The notes beneath the pieces were generated by a model. That model saw nothing but the letters and a program-made list of their open reading frames with translations. It was not told where the DNA came from and did no database searches. A stretch of DNA of 64,000 nt. Origin: Oscillospiraceae bacterium. Lineage in GTDB: Bacteria; Bacillota; Clostridia; Oscillospirales; Oscillospiraceae. A program made the translations under genes and the position numbers. The DNA lies in contig CAJTFN010000008.1 in the NCBI GenBank assembly GCA_910575815.1, positions 124,001 to 188,000 on the forward strand, in the 5' to 3' direction. This document shows positions 33,384 to 42,929 of this stretch, piece by piece; the stretch's first letter is position 1, and each line of letters starts with the position of its first letter.

Positions 33384-33780
33384 GGTTCAAACCTCCTTTT
33401 CTGAAACGGGGAGTGCTGAAAGGCAAAGCGCCGTTCCGGGGGGCTGCGCAATTTTGTGAAAATTGCCAGCGGCGGTACTTGTCCATGATTATAGCGCCTT
33501 TGTGGGGTTCGCGCAACTTTCCGGCGGATATTTTCCGGTCTTTGACAGGAGAACCAACACCTTATACAAGAGAAAAACAGAAAATTATCCAACATGCCCA
33601 AAGAGCTCAAAAAATAATCGCAGAAAATGGGCGAAAACGCAAAAAGAGCAAAATTTATAAAAAGTTCCGCAAGATACAGACTGTTTTGCCAGGGGAAAAC
33701 CCGCTATACTAAAGACTCGAAAGGGCCGGATTTCGGCCAATGGAAGCGGATATTCCCCTACATTATAAGGAGGTAAACCC
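33384..33780 (+). promoter_or_regulatory. AraC/importer intergenic control region
   Basis: 397 nt without a gene. TATACT at 33705-33710 is a good -10 box, but the hexamer 17 nt upstream (TGTTTT) is a poor -35, which fits AraC-type activation. The region from 33590 to 33700 is unusually A-rich. The binding-protein gene has TAAGGAGG upstream of its ATG. Confidence 0.5.
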
Positions 33781-35178
33781 ATGAAGAAGTTTCTCAGTCT
33801 CTTGTTGGCGCTGACCTTGGCGCTGTCTCTGGCCGCCTGCGGCGGCGGAAACGGCGGCTCCGACGCCGGGAGCACTCCTCCCCCCGCTGATTCCGGCAGC
33901 TCCGGCGATACCCAGACGCCCCCTCCCGCCGAGGACGTGACCATCACGGTGGCCGCCCTGGCCTCCGGCTATGAGGAAGCGTATCCCGGTATGTGGCAGG
34001 AGGTCTGCGACGCCTTCACCGCCGAGACCGGCATCAAGGTCAACCTGATCTGCGACAAGAATCTGGAGGACGTCATCGGCCCGTCCATGCAGGGCGGCGA
34101 CTTCCCCGACGTGATTCACCTGGCCACCGGCCGTGAGAAGGGCCTCACCGAGCAGTTCATCAAGGACCGCAACATTGCCGAGCTCACCGACGTGCTGTCC
34201 ATGATCGTCCCCGGCGAGAGCGTCAAGGTCTCCGACAAGATCGTCGGCGGCTTTACCGACACCTCCGTCACCAACCCCTACGGCGACGGCGTGACCTACC
34301 TGGCCCCCATGTTCTACTCCCCCTGCGGCCTGTTCTATAACGCGGGCCTCTTCGAGGAGAAGGGCTGGAGCGTTCCCACCACCTGGGACGAGATGTGGGA
34401 GCTGGGGGACAAGGCCCACGCCGAGGACCCCAACATGTACCTCTTCACCTATCCCACCACCGGCTATTTCGATGCCTTCCTGTACGCGCTGATGTACTCC
34501 GTGGGCGGCGCAGACTTCTTTAACAATGCCACCACCTACGCTGAGGGCATCTGGGATACCCCCGAGGCGCAGCAGTGCTTTGACATCATTGCCAAGCTGG
34601 CCAGCTACACCAATCCCGTCACCCCCGCCCAGGCCAACGATCAGGACTTCACCCAGAACCAGCAGCTGGTCCTGGACAATAAGGCCCTGTTCATGCCCAA
34701 CGGCACCTGGATCGTCGGCGAGATGGCCGAGGCTCCCAGGGCCGACGGCTTCCGGTGGGGCATGACCGCCCTGCCCGCCGCCGAGGCCGGTGGAAACGGC
34801 GCCAGCTACTGCTGGCTGGAGCAGGCCTGGATTCCCGCCGCGGCTCCCAACCTGGACGCCGCCAAGCAGTTCGTGGCCTTCCTGTACTCCGACGCGGCCT
34901 GCGCCATCTTTGCCAAGGGCGGCGCGGTGCAGCCCGTTCCCGGCCTGACCGACAATCTCGAGGGCGATAACAAGATGTTCTATTCCATCTATGACAACGG
35001 CGCCGACGCGGCCATGGGCAACTTCGCGGCCTACAACGCCGTGGCGGGCCTGGGCACTGTCCGCGAGGTCTTCCTGGATCCTGTCAACGGTCTGGTGAAC
35101 GGCAGCATCTCTGTGGATCAGTGGATCGGCGATGTGAAGTCCGCCAGCGACGAGATGCGGGCCAACATCATGGGCTAA
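33781..35178 (+). CDS. Sugar ABC importer solute-binding lipoprotein
   Basis: 465 residues. Lys-Lys signal peptide with lipobox LAAC (Cys20), a Gly/Ser/Pro linker to about residue 50, then a type-2 carbohydrate-binding protein (family 1): DVIHLATGREKGLTEQFIKD, a mid-domain FYNAGLFEEKGWSVPTTWDE hinge and a C-terminal FLYSDAACAIFAKGG segment. Two permease genes and a GH112 phosphorylase follow, so the ligand is probably a beta-galactosyl disaccharide such as lacto-N-biose or galacto-N-biose. No ATPase gene is in the operon, so a shared MsmX/MalK-type ATPase must serve it. Confidence 0.9.
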   Translation: MKKFLSLLLALTLALSLAACGGGNGGSDAGSTPPPADSGSSGDTQTPPPAEDVTITVAALASGYEEAYPGMWQEVCDAFTAETGIKVNLICDKNLEDVIGPSMQGGDFPDVIHLATGREKGLTEQFIKDRNIAELTDVLSMIVPGESVKVSDKIVGGFTDTSVTNPYGDGVTYLAPMFYSPCGLFYNAGLFEEKGWSVPTTWDEMWELGDKAHAEDPNMYLFTYPTTGYFDAFLYALMYSVGGADFFNNATTYAEGIWDTPEAQQCFDIIAKLASYTNPVTPAQANDQDFTQNQQLVLDNKALFMPNGTWIVGEMAEAPRADGFRWGMTALPAAEAGGNGASYCWLEQAWIPAAAPNLDAAKQFVAFLYSDAACAIFAKGGAVQPVPGLTDNLEGDNKMFYSIYDNGADAAMGNFAAYNAVAGLGTVREVFLDPVNGLVNGSISVDQWIGDVKSASDEMRANIMG

Positions 35179-35211
35179 GCGCCCCGGAAAACCGCATAGT
35201 CCCGAATCCGT

Positions 35212-35245
35212 GGGCGGCGGCGAGTGGTTCTGCTCGCCGCCGCCC
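35212..35245 (+). other. Hairpin between binding-protein and permease genes
   Basis: A 13-bp GC stem (gggcggcggcgag and complement) with an 8-nt loop, followed by GTTTC. Such a structure after a binding-protein gene commonly stabilises its mRNA and reduces readthrough into the permease genes, giving binding protein in excess. Confidence 0.65.
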
Positions 35246-35283
35246 GTTTCATTCCCTCCACATGACCCGAAAGGAGTGGTTTC

Positions 35284-36159
35284 ATGCGCAGCAGCAAAAG
35301 CCGTGGACGCTTTCTGGCCCTGTGCCTCGCCCCGGCGGTGATTTTGTACTTCATTTTCATGATCCTGCCCACCTTCAACGTGTTTCGCATGTCCCTTTTC
35401 GAGCGGGGGGCCTATTCCCCCACGGAGACCTTCGTCGGCATGGCCAACTTCCAGGCGCTGATGAAAGACGTGAAGTTCATCACCGCCATGCAGAACACCA
35501 TTTTGCTGATCGTCACCGTCACAATCATTACCTTTTTCTTCGCCATCGTCTTCGCGGCGATTCTGACCCGGGAGAAAATCCGGGGACAGAACTTCTTCCG
35601 GATTATCTTCTACATTCCGAATATTCTCTCTGTGGTGGTCATCGCCGGCATCTTCTCCGCCATCTACAAGCCGGAGAACGGCATGCTCAACAGCATCCTC
35701 TCCTTCTTCAAGGGAGAAACGGTCATGGTTCTCTGGAAGGACCAGCCCATGGTCATCGTCAGCGTCATCATCGCCATGGTCTGGCAGGCCATCGGCTATT
35801 ACATGGTGATGTACATGGCTTCCATGTCCGCCGTGCCCGAGAGTCTCTATGAGAGCGCTGGGCTGGACGGCGCGGGACGGCTGACCCAGTTCTTCCAGCT
35901 GACCCTGCCCCTGATCTGGACGAATATTCGCACCACACTGACCTTCTTCATCATCTCCACCATCAACATGGCCTTCCTCTTCGTGAAAGCCATGGTGGCC
36001 AAGGGTATGGCCGACGTGGGCCTGAGCTTCATGTACGCCCAGAAGGACGCGGGACTCTATGGGTACTCCATGGCGGCGGGCGTGGTGATCTTCCTGTTCT
36101 CCTTCCTGCTGTCCGCCCTGGTGAACTGGGTGACGAAGCGGGAAGTCTTAGAGATGTAA
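35284..36159 (+). CDS. Sugar ABC importer permease 1 (UgpA/MalF type)
   Basis: 291 residues with six membrane helices and a cytoplasmic EAA loop (LYESAGLDGAGRLTQFFQLTLPL) that contacts the ATPase. AAAGGAGTG precedes the ATG. It lies 13 nt before the second permease gene. Confidence 0.92.
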   Translation: MRSSKSRGRFLALCLAPAVILYFIFMILPTFNVFRMSLFERGAYSPTETFVGMANFQALMKDVKFITAMQNTILLIVTVTIITFFFAIVFAAILTREKIRGQNFFRIIFYIPNILSVVVIAGIFSAIYKPENGMLNSILSFFKGETVMVLWKDQPMVIVSVIIAMVWQAIGYYMVMYMASMSAVPESLYESAGLDGAGRLTQFFQLTLPLIWTNIRTTLTFFIISTINMAFLFVKAMVAKGMADVGLSFMYAQKDAGLYGYSMAAGVVIFLFSFLLSALVNWVTKREVLEM

Positions 36160-36172
36160 AGGGGGCGAGGAT

Positions 36173-37063
36173 ATGACAAACGAAAAGAAAGGTATGTCCG
36201 GCGAGACGCTGTACAAGATTTTCATCTATGTGGTCCTGATTACCCTGGCGGTGGTGATCATCGTCCCGGTGGCCTGGGTCTTCCTGGCCTCCATCAAGCA
36301 GAACAGCGAGTTTTACGGAAACCCCTGGGCGCTCCCCGCCGGGTTCTATTGGCAGAACTTCGTGGACGCCTGGAACTCGGCCAGCATGGGAAGCTATATG
36401 CTGAACTCGGTCCTGGTGACGGCCCTGTCTCTGGCGCTGCTGCTGGTGATCGCCCTGCCCGCGGCCTACTGCCTGGCCCGGTTCCACTTCCGCGGCGGCC
36501 GTTTTTTGAACACCTGCTTTATGGCCGGGCTGTTTATCAACGTGAACTACATCGTGGTGCCAATTTTCCTGATGCTCCGGGACGGGGACGCGTGGCTGAA
36601 AAACCTTTTGGGAAGCGGGTTTTTGCTGAATAATCTGGTGGTGCTGGCGGTGGTGTATGCCTCCACGGCTCTGCCCTTCACCATTTACCTGCTCTCCGGC
36701 TACTTCGCCACCCTTCCCCACGACTTTGAGGAGGCTGCCTACATTGACGGTGCGGGCTATGGACAGGCCATGATCCGGATCATTTTCCCCATGGCCCAGC
36801 CCTCCATCATCACGATCATTCTCTTTAACTTCCTCTCCTTCTGGAACGAGTACATCATCTCCATGACGTTGATGAGCAGCGCTACCGGGCAGAAGACCCT
36901 GCCGGTGGGCCTTTTGAATCTGATGCAGGCCCAGCAGTCCTCCGCCCAATACGGTATTTTGTACGCCGGATTGGTGCTGGTGATGCTGCCCACGCTGATT
37001 CTCTACATGTGCGTACAGAAGAAGCTGACCCAAGGCATGACCGTAGGCGGCCTGAAAGGATGA
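36173..37063 (+). CDS. Sugar ABC importer permease 2 (UgpE/MalG type)
   Basis: 296 residues, six membrane helices, EAA loop with FEEAAYIDGAGYGQAMIRI and the family's C-terminal LTQGMTVGGLKG. It pairs with permease 1 to form the channel for the disaccharide. A 112-nt spacer with a small GC hairpin separates it from the next gene. Confidence 0.92.
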   Translation: MTNEKKGMSGETLYKIFIYVVLITLAVVIIVPVAWVFLASIKQNSEFYGNPWALPAGFYWQNFVDAWNSASMGSYMLNSVLVTALSLALLLVIALPAAYCLARFHFRGGRFLNTCFMAGLFINVNYIVVPIFLMLRDGDAWLKNLLGSGFLLNNLVVLAVVYASTALPFTIYLLSGYFATLPHDFEEAAYIDGAGYGQAMIRIIFPMAQPSIITIILFNFLSFWNEYIISMTLMSSATGQKTLPVGLLNLMQAQQSSAQYGILYAGLVLVMLPTLILYMCVQKKLTQGMTVGGLKG

Positions 37064-37175
37064 TCTGCTTTTCTGGAAAGGAACGCAGGCGGGCGAACCC
37101 GCCGCGGGGACCGGGTATGGCTTGGACCGGAGCGGCGGCGCCATCGTGGCATGGTTTTATGAGAGAGGATTTATT

Positions 37176-37382
37176 ATGAAATTTTGGAAAGAGCATATGG
37201 GCCTTCGGGCGCTGTTAATCGGGGGATTCTTCTTCGCGGGGCTGGCCTTGGTGATTTACGGCTGGACCCTGACCGGGAAGATGTCCGGCCTGGGACTGAT
37301 GGTTCTGGGCGTGGTGTTCCTGCTGACGGCGCTGATGGTCTACAACAAGCCCTTTGAGGGCAACAAGGGACCTGGACTTTGA
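37176..37382 (+). CDS. Small two-helix membrane protein in the sugar importer operon
   Basis: 68 residues starting MKFWKEHMGL. Two hydrophobic segments (about 11-29 and 34-53) form a helical hairpin and the tail is charged. GAGAGGAT precedes the ATG, and the gene ends 11 nt before the GH112 start, so it is part of the operon. The family is not recognised; an accessory of the importer is possible. Confidence 0.65.
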   Translation: MKFWKEHMGLRALLIGGFFFAGLALVIYGWTLTGKMSGLGLMVLGVVFLLTALMVYNKPFEGNKGPGL

Positions 37383-37393
37383 GGGAGAAACGT

Positions 37394-39562
37394 ATGAGCG
37401 ATTTGCATAACAAAGGCCGGGTGACCATTCCCACCGACGTGGATGTGGTCCCCGAGACCCTGGCCCTGCTGGAGCGCTGGGGGGCCGACGCTATCCGGGA
37501 CTGCGACGGCACGGATTACCCGGAGGAATTGAAGTCCGCTGACGCCAAGGTGTACGCCACCTATTACACCACCCGGAAGGACAACGCCTGGGCCAAGGCC
37601 AACCCCGACGAGGTTCAGCAGTGCTATATTATGACCGCCTTCCACACAGCGGCGGGGGGGGCGCTGTCCATTCCGCTTTTGAAGGGAATCTCCGGCGAGC
37701 TGATGAAGGTCAATGACCGGGACGACGTGAAGCGCTGGTGGGAGGTCATGGACCGTACCACGGGAGAACCTCTGGGCCCGAAAGCCTGGGACTATGACGC
37801 CGGGTGCGGTGCGGTGGTGATCCCCCGGCCGGAGGCGTTCCACGATTATACCGTCAGCTTTCTGGCCTATCTGATTTGGGACCCGGTCCACATGTACAAC
37901 GCCGTCACCAACGACTGGCGGGACTTTGAGCACCAGATCACCTTCGATGTCCGCCAGCCCAAGACCCGGAAGTTCACCATGGAGCGGCTGCGGCGGTTCA
38001 TTCAGGAGCACCCTTATGTAGACGTGATTCGCTACACCACCTTCTTCCATCAGTTCACCCTGGTGTTCGATGAGCTGAAACGGGAGAAGTACGTGGATTG
38101 GTACGGCTATTCCGCCTCGGTGTCGCCCTATATTCTGGAGCGCTTCGAACGGGAGGTGGGGTATCGGTTCCGCCCTGAGTTCATCATCGACCAGGGGTAT
38201 TACAACAACCAGTATCGAGTGCCCTCCAAGGAGTTCCAGGACTTCTGCGCCTTCCAGCGCCGGGAGGTAGCCGCTTTGGCGAAGGAAATGGTGGACCTTA
38301 CCCACGAGCTGGGCAAGGAGGCCATGATGTTCCTGGGGGACCACTGGATTGGCACGGAGCCCTATTTGGAGGAGTTCAAGTCCATCGGACTGGACGCCGT
38401 AGTGGGCAGCGTGGGCAACGGGTCCACCCTCCGACTCATTTCCGACATCCCCGGGGTGACGTACACCGAGGGACGTTTCCTGCCCTATTTCTTCCCGGAT
38501 ACCTTCCACGAGGGGGGAGATCCGGTGAAGGAGGCCCGGGAGAACTGGGTCACCGCCCGGCGGGCCATTCTGCGCAAGCCCATTGACCGGATCGGCTACG
38601 GCGGGTATTTGAAGCTGGCTTGTGAATTCCCGGAGTTCATCGACTACGTGGAATCCGTCTGCAACGAGTTCCGGGAGCTATACCGGCACATCAACGGGGC
38701 CAAGCCCTACTGCGCCAAGACGGTGGCCGTGCTGAACGCCTGGGGCCGGTCCCGGTCCTGGGGCTGCCACATGGTCCATCACGCCCTGTATCAAAAGCAG
38801 AATTACTCCTACGCCGGAGTCATCGAGGCCCTGTCCGGCGCGCCCTTTGGCGTGCGTTTCCTGAGCTTTGACGAGCTGCGGGAGGCCCCCAAGTCCCTGG
38901 AGGGGGTGGATGTTCTTCTGAACATCGGCGACGGGGACACCGCCCACACCGGCGGTTTCCTCTGGGAGGACCCGGCGATCTCCTCCGCGGTGAAGCGCTT
39001 TGTCTGGAACGGCGGCGGATTCATCGGCGTGGGAGAGCCCAGCGGCCACCAGTATCAGGGGCGCTACCTCCAGCTGGCGTCCATTCTGGGCGTGGAGAAG
39101 GAGACGGGCTTCACCCTGGGGTACGACAAGTACAACTGGGAGGAGCACCGGTCCCACTTCATTCTGGCGGACTGCGCCGGGGATGTGGACTTCGGCGAGG
39201 CCAAAGGAGGCGTCTACGCCCTAGAGGGCGCGGAGGTTCTGGTTCAGCGGGACCGGGAGGTCCAGCTGGCGGTGAACGCCTTTGGCTCCGGGCGGGGAGT
39301 GTATATCTCCGGACTGCCCTACTCCTTTGAAAACAGCCGCCTTCTCCACCGGGCCATCCTCTGGGCGGCTCATGGCGAAAAATGCCTTGACCAATGGTTT
39401 GCCTCCAATTATAATGTAGAGGTACACGCCTATCTGGAGAGCGGGCGCTTCTGCGTGGTGAACAACACCTACGTTCCTCAGAGCACCACCGTGTGGCGGG
39501 GAGACGGGTCCAGCTTCCAGCTGGATTTGAATGCCAACGAGATTCGGTGGTATTCTATATAG
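37394..39562 (+). CDS. GH112 beta-galactosyl-HexNAc (or L-rhamnose) phosphorylase
   Basis: 722 residues, the usual size of GH112. N-terminal GRVTIPTDVDVVPETLALL and RWGADAIRDCDGTDYPEE match the family; the predicted catalytic acid is Asp316 in GDHWIGTEPY. A TIM barrel (about 1-440) is followed by a glutaminase-like domain and a beta domain. The enzyme is cytoplasmic and phosphorolyses beta-1,3-galactosyl-GlcNAc/GalNAc to galactose-1-phosphate and the free amino sugar; some GH112 members instead act on galactosyl-1,4-L-rhamnose, which cannot be excluded. The start ATG at 37394 has GGGAG upstream. The sugar importer upstream and AraC gene fit a mucin/milk-glycan pathway. Confidence 0.9.
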   Translation: MSDLHNKGRVTIPTDVDVVPETLALLERWGADAIRDCDGTDYPEELKSADAKVYATYYTTRKDNAWAKANPDEVQQCYIMTAFHTAAGGALSIPLLKGISGELMKVNDRDDVKRWWEVMDRTTGEPLGPKAWDYDAGCGAVVIPRPEAFHDYTVSFLAYLIWDPVHMYNAVTNDWRDFEHQITFDVRQPKTRKFTMERLRRFIQEHPYVDVIRYTTFFHQFTLVFDELKREKYVDWYGYSASVSPYILERFEREVGYRFRPEFIIDQGYYNNQYRVPSKEFQDFCAFQRREVAALAKEMVDLTHELGKEAMMFLGDHWIGTEPYLEEFKSIGLDAVVGSVGNGSTLRLISDIPGVTYTEGRFLPYFFPDTFHEGGDPVKEARENWVTARRAILRKPIDRIGYGGYLKLACEFPEFIDYVESVCNEFRELYRHINGAKPYCAKTVAVLNAWGRSRSWGCHMVHHALYQKQNYSYAGVIEALSGAPFGVRFLSFDELREAPKSLEGVDVLLNIGDGDTAHTGGFLWEDPAISSAVKRFVWNGGGFIGVGEPSGHQYQGRYLQLASILGVEKETGFTLGYDKYNWEEHRSHFILADCAGDVDFGEAKGGVYALEGAEVLVQRDREVQLAVNAFGSGRGVYISGLPYSFENSRLLHRAILWAAHGEKCLDQWFASNYNVEVHAYLESGRFCVVNNTYVPQSTTVWRGDGSSFQLDLNANEIRWYSI

Positions 39563-39581
39563 GCGGAAGATACGTTATTCT

Positions 39582-39617
39582 GTCCGGCGCTTCCTGTTCG
39601 GAGCGCCGGACCATTTT
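39582..39617 (+). terminator. Weak terminator/attenuator after the GH112 gene
   Basis: A 10-bp stem gtccggcgct with a 10-nt loop, followed by CATTTT. It lies between the phosphorylase and pepD, 14 nt before the pepD ribosome site's ATG region, so it may separate the two functions only partly. Confidence 0.5.
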
Positions 39618-39630
39618 AAGGAGGTAACCC

Positions 39631-41079
39631 ATGGGCGTTTTATCGGGTCTGGAGCCGAAAGAGGTATTTGCGTATTTTGAAAAACTTTGCGCCGTGCCCC
39701 ACGGCAGCGGGAACACGAAGCAGATCAGCGACCTTTGCGCGGGCTTGGCCAGGGAACTGGGCCTGCCCTACCGCCAGGACGAGCACAACAATCTGGTCAT
39801 CTGGAAGAAGGGCAGCCCCGGCTATGAGGACGCGCCGGCCATCATTTTGCAGGGCCATCTGGACATGGTCTGCGCCAAAACCGGGGACTGCGCCAAGGAC
39901 ATGGCCCGGGAGGGCCTGGATTTGGCCACCGACGGAGAATGGGTCCGGGCGGAGAAGACCTCGCTGGGCGGGGACAACTGCATCGCCGTGGCCATGATCT
40001 TGGCGATTCTGGCGGACGAAGACTGCCCCCATCCCCCGCTGGAGGCGGTGTTCACCTCTGACGAGGAAATCGGCCTGGTAGGGGCCTTTGCCATGGATTG
40101 TTCCGATTTGAAGGGCCGCCAGCTCCTAAACCTGGACTCGGAGGAGGAGGGCGTGTTTACCGTCTCTTGCTCCGGCGGCGTGCGGCTGGAGTGCGCGGTT
40201 CCCGTTCTTCGGGTCCCGGCGGAAGAGGGAGCAGGGTACGCCGTCACGGTCTCCGGCCTGAAAGGCGGCCACTCCGGTGTGGACATCGACAAGGGCCGGG
40301 CCTCCGCCAACCAGCTGCTGGTCCGGGTGTTCTATGCCGCCCTGGAGGAGATCGAGGGCCTGCGGGTATCGGATCTCCGGGGCGGACGGTTTGAAAACGT
40401 GATTTGCCCCCAGAGCCAGGGGGTTGTAATCATCCCGGCGGACCGGAAGACGGACTTCGAGGCGTTGATTCGGAAACTGGACGGGGATCTGAAAGTGGAG
40501 TACGCGGGCTGTGATGAGGGGGTGACCCTGACCTACGCTCCGGCGGAGGTTCCGGCGGCTTTGAGCCGGGAGGACAGCCGCCGTCTGCTCCGGACCCTGG
40601 TGGCCCTGCCGCAGGGCGTGCAGGCCATGAGCATGGATTTCCCAGGCCTGGTGCAGACCTCTTTGAACCTGGGCTCCATGGGCCTGGAGGAGGACGGGTT
40701 CCGCGCCGTCATCTCCATTCGCTCCTGTGTGGCGTCCCAGGTGAATATGCTCCGCCAGCGGGTGGGGGCCATTCTGGAGAGCGGTGGCGGCACGGTGGTG
40801 CCCCGGAATCCTTACCCCGGCTGGCAGTACCAGCGGGAGTCTGCCATGCGGGATCGCCTGCTGGCGGCCCACCGGGACCTCAGCGGCCAGGAGGGCTGTC
40901 TGAAAGCCACCCACGGCGGGCTGGAGTGTGGCATTTTCATCGAAAAACTCCCCGGTCTGGACGCCGTCTCCCTGGGACCGGAGCTCCGGGACGTCCATTC
41001 TCCGCGGGAGCGGCTGAGCGCCGCCTCTACCCAGAGAGTGTACCGGCTGGTGCGGGAGTTCCTGCGCCGGAGCCGCTGA
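39631..41079 (+). CDS. pepD: Aminoacyl-histidine dipeptidase (PepD, M20)
   Basis: 482 residues. Cytoplasmic zinc dipeptidase with the M20 motif set: QGHLDMVCAK (metal His and Asp), LGGDNCIA (bridging Asp), FTSDEEIGLVGA (general base Glu-Glu) and NLDSEEEG, then the GHSGVDID dimerisation-domain signature. It cleaves Xaa-His dipeptides such as carnosine and related beta-alanyl or aminoacyl dipeptides. TAAGGAGG precedes the ATG. It probably reads with the metallo-beta-lactamase-fold gene 17 nt downstream; a direct link to glycan use is not evident. Confidence 0.92.
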   Translation: MGVLSGLEPKEVFAYFEKLCAVPHGSGNTKQISDLCAGLARELGLPYRQDEHNNLVIWKKGSPGYEDAPAIILQGHLDMVCAKTGDCAKDMAREGLDLATDGEWVRAEKTSLGGDNCIAVAMILAILADEDCPHPPLEAVFTSDEEIGLVGAFAMDCSDLKGRQLLNLDSEEEGVFTVSCSGGVRLECAVPVLRVPAEEGAGYAVTVSGLKGGHSGVDIDKGRASANQLLVRVFYAALEEIEGLRVSDLRGGRFENVICPQSQGVVIIPADRKTDFEALIRKLDGDLKVEYAGCDEGVTLTYAPAEVPAALSREDSRRLLRTLVALPQGVQAMSMDFPGLVQTSLNLGSMGLEEDGFRAVISIRSCVASQVNMLRQRVGAILESGGGTVVPRNPYPGWQYQRESAMRDRLLAAHRDLSGQEGCLKATHGGLECGIFIEKLPGLDAVSLGPELRDVHSPRERLSAASTQRVYRLVREFLRRSR

Positions 41080-41096
41080 GACCGGGGAAAGAGGCA

Positions 41097-41792
41097 GTGG
41101 AGAGGCGCTGTTTGCCGCTGGATTTGTGCGTCCCCTGCGCCGGAGGAACGCAGCATCTGTACCCGGCGGTGCTGTTTGGGGAGCAAGAGCTTGTGCTGGT
41201 GGACTGCGGCTATCCCGGCGGTCTGCCGCTTCTGGAGGAGGCGCTGGAGGCCCGGAATCTCCGGATGGAGGAGGTCACCACCTTGGTCCTGACCCATCAG
41301 GACGACGACCACATCGGAGGAGCGGCGGAACTGAAGGCGAAATATCCCCGCGTTCAGGTGCTGGCGTCCCTGGTGGAAGCGCCCTATCTCTCAGGGGAGC
41401 GGAAGAATCTCCGCCTCCGGCAGGCGGAGGACCTTCAGAAGTGCCTGCCGGAGGGCCAGAAGGAGTTTGGCCGGCAGTTCTGCCGGCGGCTCCGGATGGT
41501 AAAGCCGGTTTTCCCGGATGGGCTGCTCTGTCCCGGAGAGACCTTCGACTGGGGCGGCGGCTGCGAGATCCTCAGCACGCCGGGACATACGCCGGGGCAT
41601 ATTTCCATCCGGGCTCTGGACAACACGTTCATGATTACCGGAGACGCGGCGGTGGTGGAGAACGGCGAACTGGCTCTCGCGAATCCCGGCTTTTGCCTGG
41701 ACCTTGCGGAGGCGGAGCGGTCTTTGGAGCACTTGAAGAAGTATCACTGCGGCCGGTATATTTGTTACCACGGCGGTACGCTGTGTCTCTGA
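41097..41792 (+). CDS. Metallo-beta-lactamase-fold hydrolase
   Basis: 231 residues. Metal-binding motif TLVLTHQDDDHIGG (a HxDxDH variant in which the usual second His is Asp), then STPGHTPGHIS and MITGDAAVV, which supply further ligands. The C-terminal His is in YICYHGGTL. It belongs to the diverse MBL superfamily (thioesterase, lactonase or glyoxalase II-like); the substrate is unknown. The GTG start at 41097 follows GGGAAAGAGG; upstream in-frame sequence overlaps pepD and is not needed. Confidence 0.8.
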   Translation: MERRCLPLDLCVPCAGGTQHLYPAVLFGEQELVLVDCGYPGGLPLLEEALEARNLRMEEVTTLVLTHQDDDHIGGAAELKAKYPRVQVLASLVEAPYLSGERKNLRLRQAEDLQKCLPEGQKEFGRQFCRRLRMVKPVFPDGLLCPGETFDWGGGCEILSTPGHTPGHISIRALDNTFMITGDAAVVENGELALANPGFCLDLAEAERSLEHLKKYHCGRYICYHGGTLCL

Positions 41793-41845
41793 AAGCGGGT
41801 TTTGACTTAAAAATACAGGACCCGGAACGGGGACCCTTGGAGGAG

Positions 41846-41871
41846 AGGCGGACCGAGAGGTCCGCCTTTTC
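41846..41871 (+). terminator. Terminator after the metallo-beta-lactamase-fold gene
   Basis: A 9-bp stem aggcggacc with loop GAGA, followed by TTTT. It closes the sugar/peptidase operon. Between it and the promoter at 42076 I see no gene. Confidence 0.8.
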
Positions 41872-42075
41872 TCACGCTGTTTTCGAAGGGGATGGGCAAC
41901 GCTTGGAGTCTCCATGTATCTTCCCAACGTCCCAGACTGGCGTTCCGCCGCGGGAAAAGACCCTGGTAGACCGGCCCGCGTTTCCGCGAGTACGGACGGA
42001 GGGAGACGAAAGCTCGCTCCCCCAGGAGGTTTGCCACACAAAACGCGGCGGGACCTTTCTCTTCGAATCGGAGAC

Positions 42076-42104
42076 TTGTAAAACGCGTCGGTCTGTGATA
42101 AAAT
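42076..42104 (+). promoter_or_regulatory. SigA promoter of the DivIVA-like gene
   Basis: TTGTAA (42076-42081), 17 nt, TAAAAT (42099-42104), 34 nt before the ATG. Confidence 0.7.
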
Positions 42105-42137
42105 TAAAAAGAATCTATAAGAGAAAGCGGTGGCCGT

Positions 42138-42929
42138 ATGGAAAATTACTCCTTTAAAACCGTGGCCTTCGGCGGCTTTGACAAGCAGGATGTGGTGCGG
42201 TATCTGGAACAGGCCGCGGAGAAGAACGCCGCCCTCCAGCGGGCCCATGAGGAGGAGAGCGAGAAGCTCCGGGGCGAGCTGGAGGAGCTGCGGGAGCAGG
42301 TGGAACAGCTTCAAAACCAGATTGGCAAGCTGAATGTCCAACGGGATTGGCTCCAGAACCAGCTGGAGACGGAAACCACCGCCCGGGAGGGCCTGGAGTC
42401 CCTCCGGTCTTTGGAACAGGACGTGGCCCGCCTGACCGCCGAGGCCAACGCCCTGCGGCCCGACGCGGAGGCCTACGCCCGCTTCCGGGAGCGGTTGGGG
42501 GCCATTGAGTGCGAGGCCCGGAACCGGGCCGACGATTTGGAGGAGGCGGCCGCCGGGCAGACCCGCCGGACGGCGGAGGCTTTTCAGAGGGAATATCAGA
42601 ACCTGATGGACCTCTTCCGGTCTGCCGCCGGTCACGTGACCCAGGAGCTGCAAGGGATCCAGGATGCCCTGGCTCAGCTGCCCCAGAGCATGGAGCCCAC
42701 AGAGACTGGGCTGAATACCCTGATTTCCAAGCTGCAAAAGGGCACGGAGCTCCAGGCGGCTTGCCAGGCGGAGCCCTGTGGAGAGGCTGAGCCGGAGGAG
42801 GCGGAGCCGTGCCGGGAGGAACTGCATCAGGAGGAGGCGGCGCCGGAGGAGAAGACGCCCGAGGAGCCCGACGTTCTTCCGGAGGAGGGCGAGGCGGCCC
42901 CCGCCGCGGAAACCCCGTCCTTTTTTTGA
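42138..42929 (+). CDS. DivIVA-like coiled-coil protein
   Basis: 263 residues. The N-terminus (FKTVAFGGFDKQDVVRYLEQ) resembles the membrane-curvature-binding DivIVA/GpsB segment. Long coiled coils follow (about 30-100 and 115-165), and the last 60 residues are a disordered Glu/Pro/Ala tail. It probably sits at division septa or poles and scaffolds division or wall-synthesis proteins. GAGAAAGCGGTG upstream is only a modest ribosome site. It is monocistronic with its own promoter. An exact subfamily cannot be assigned. Confidence 0.7.
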   Translation: MENYSFKTVAFGGFDKQDVVRYLEQAAEKNAALQRAHEEESEKLRGELEELREQVEQLQNQIGKLNVQRDWLQNQLETETTAREGLESLRSLEQDVARLTAEANALRPDAEAYARFRERLGAIECEARNRADDLEEAAAGQTRRTAEAFQREYQNLMDLFRSAAGHVTQELQGIQDALAQLPQSMEPTETGLNTLISKLQKGTELQAACQAEPCGEAEPEEAEPCREELHQEEAAPEEKTPEEPDVLPEEGEAAPAAETPSFF

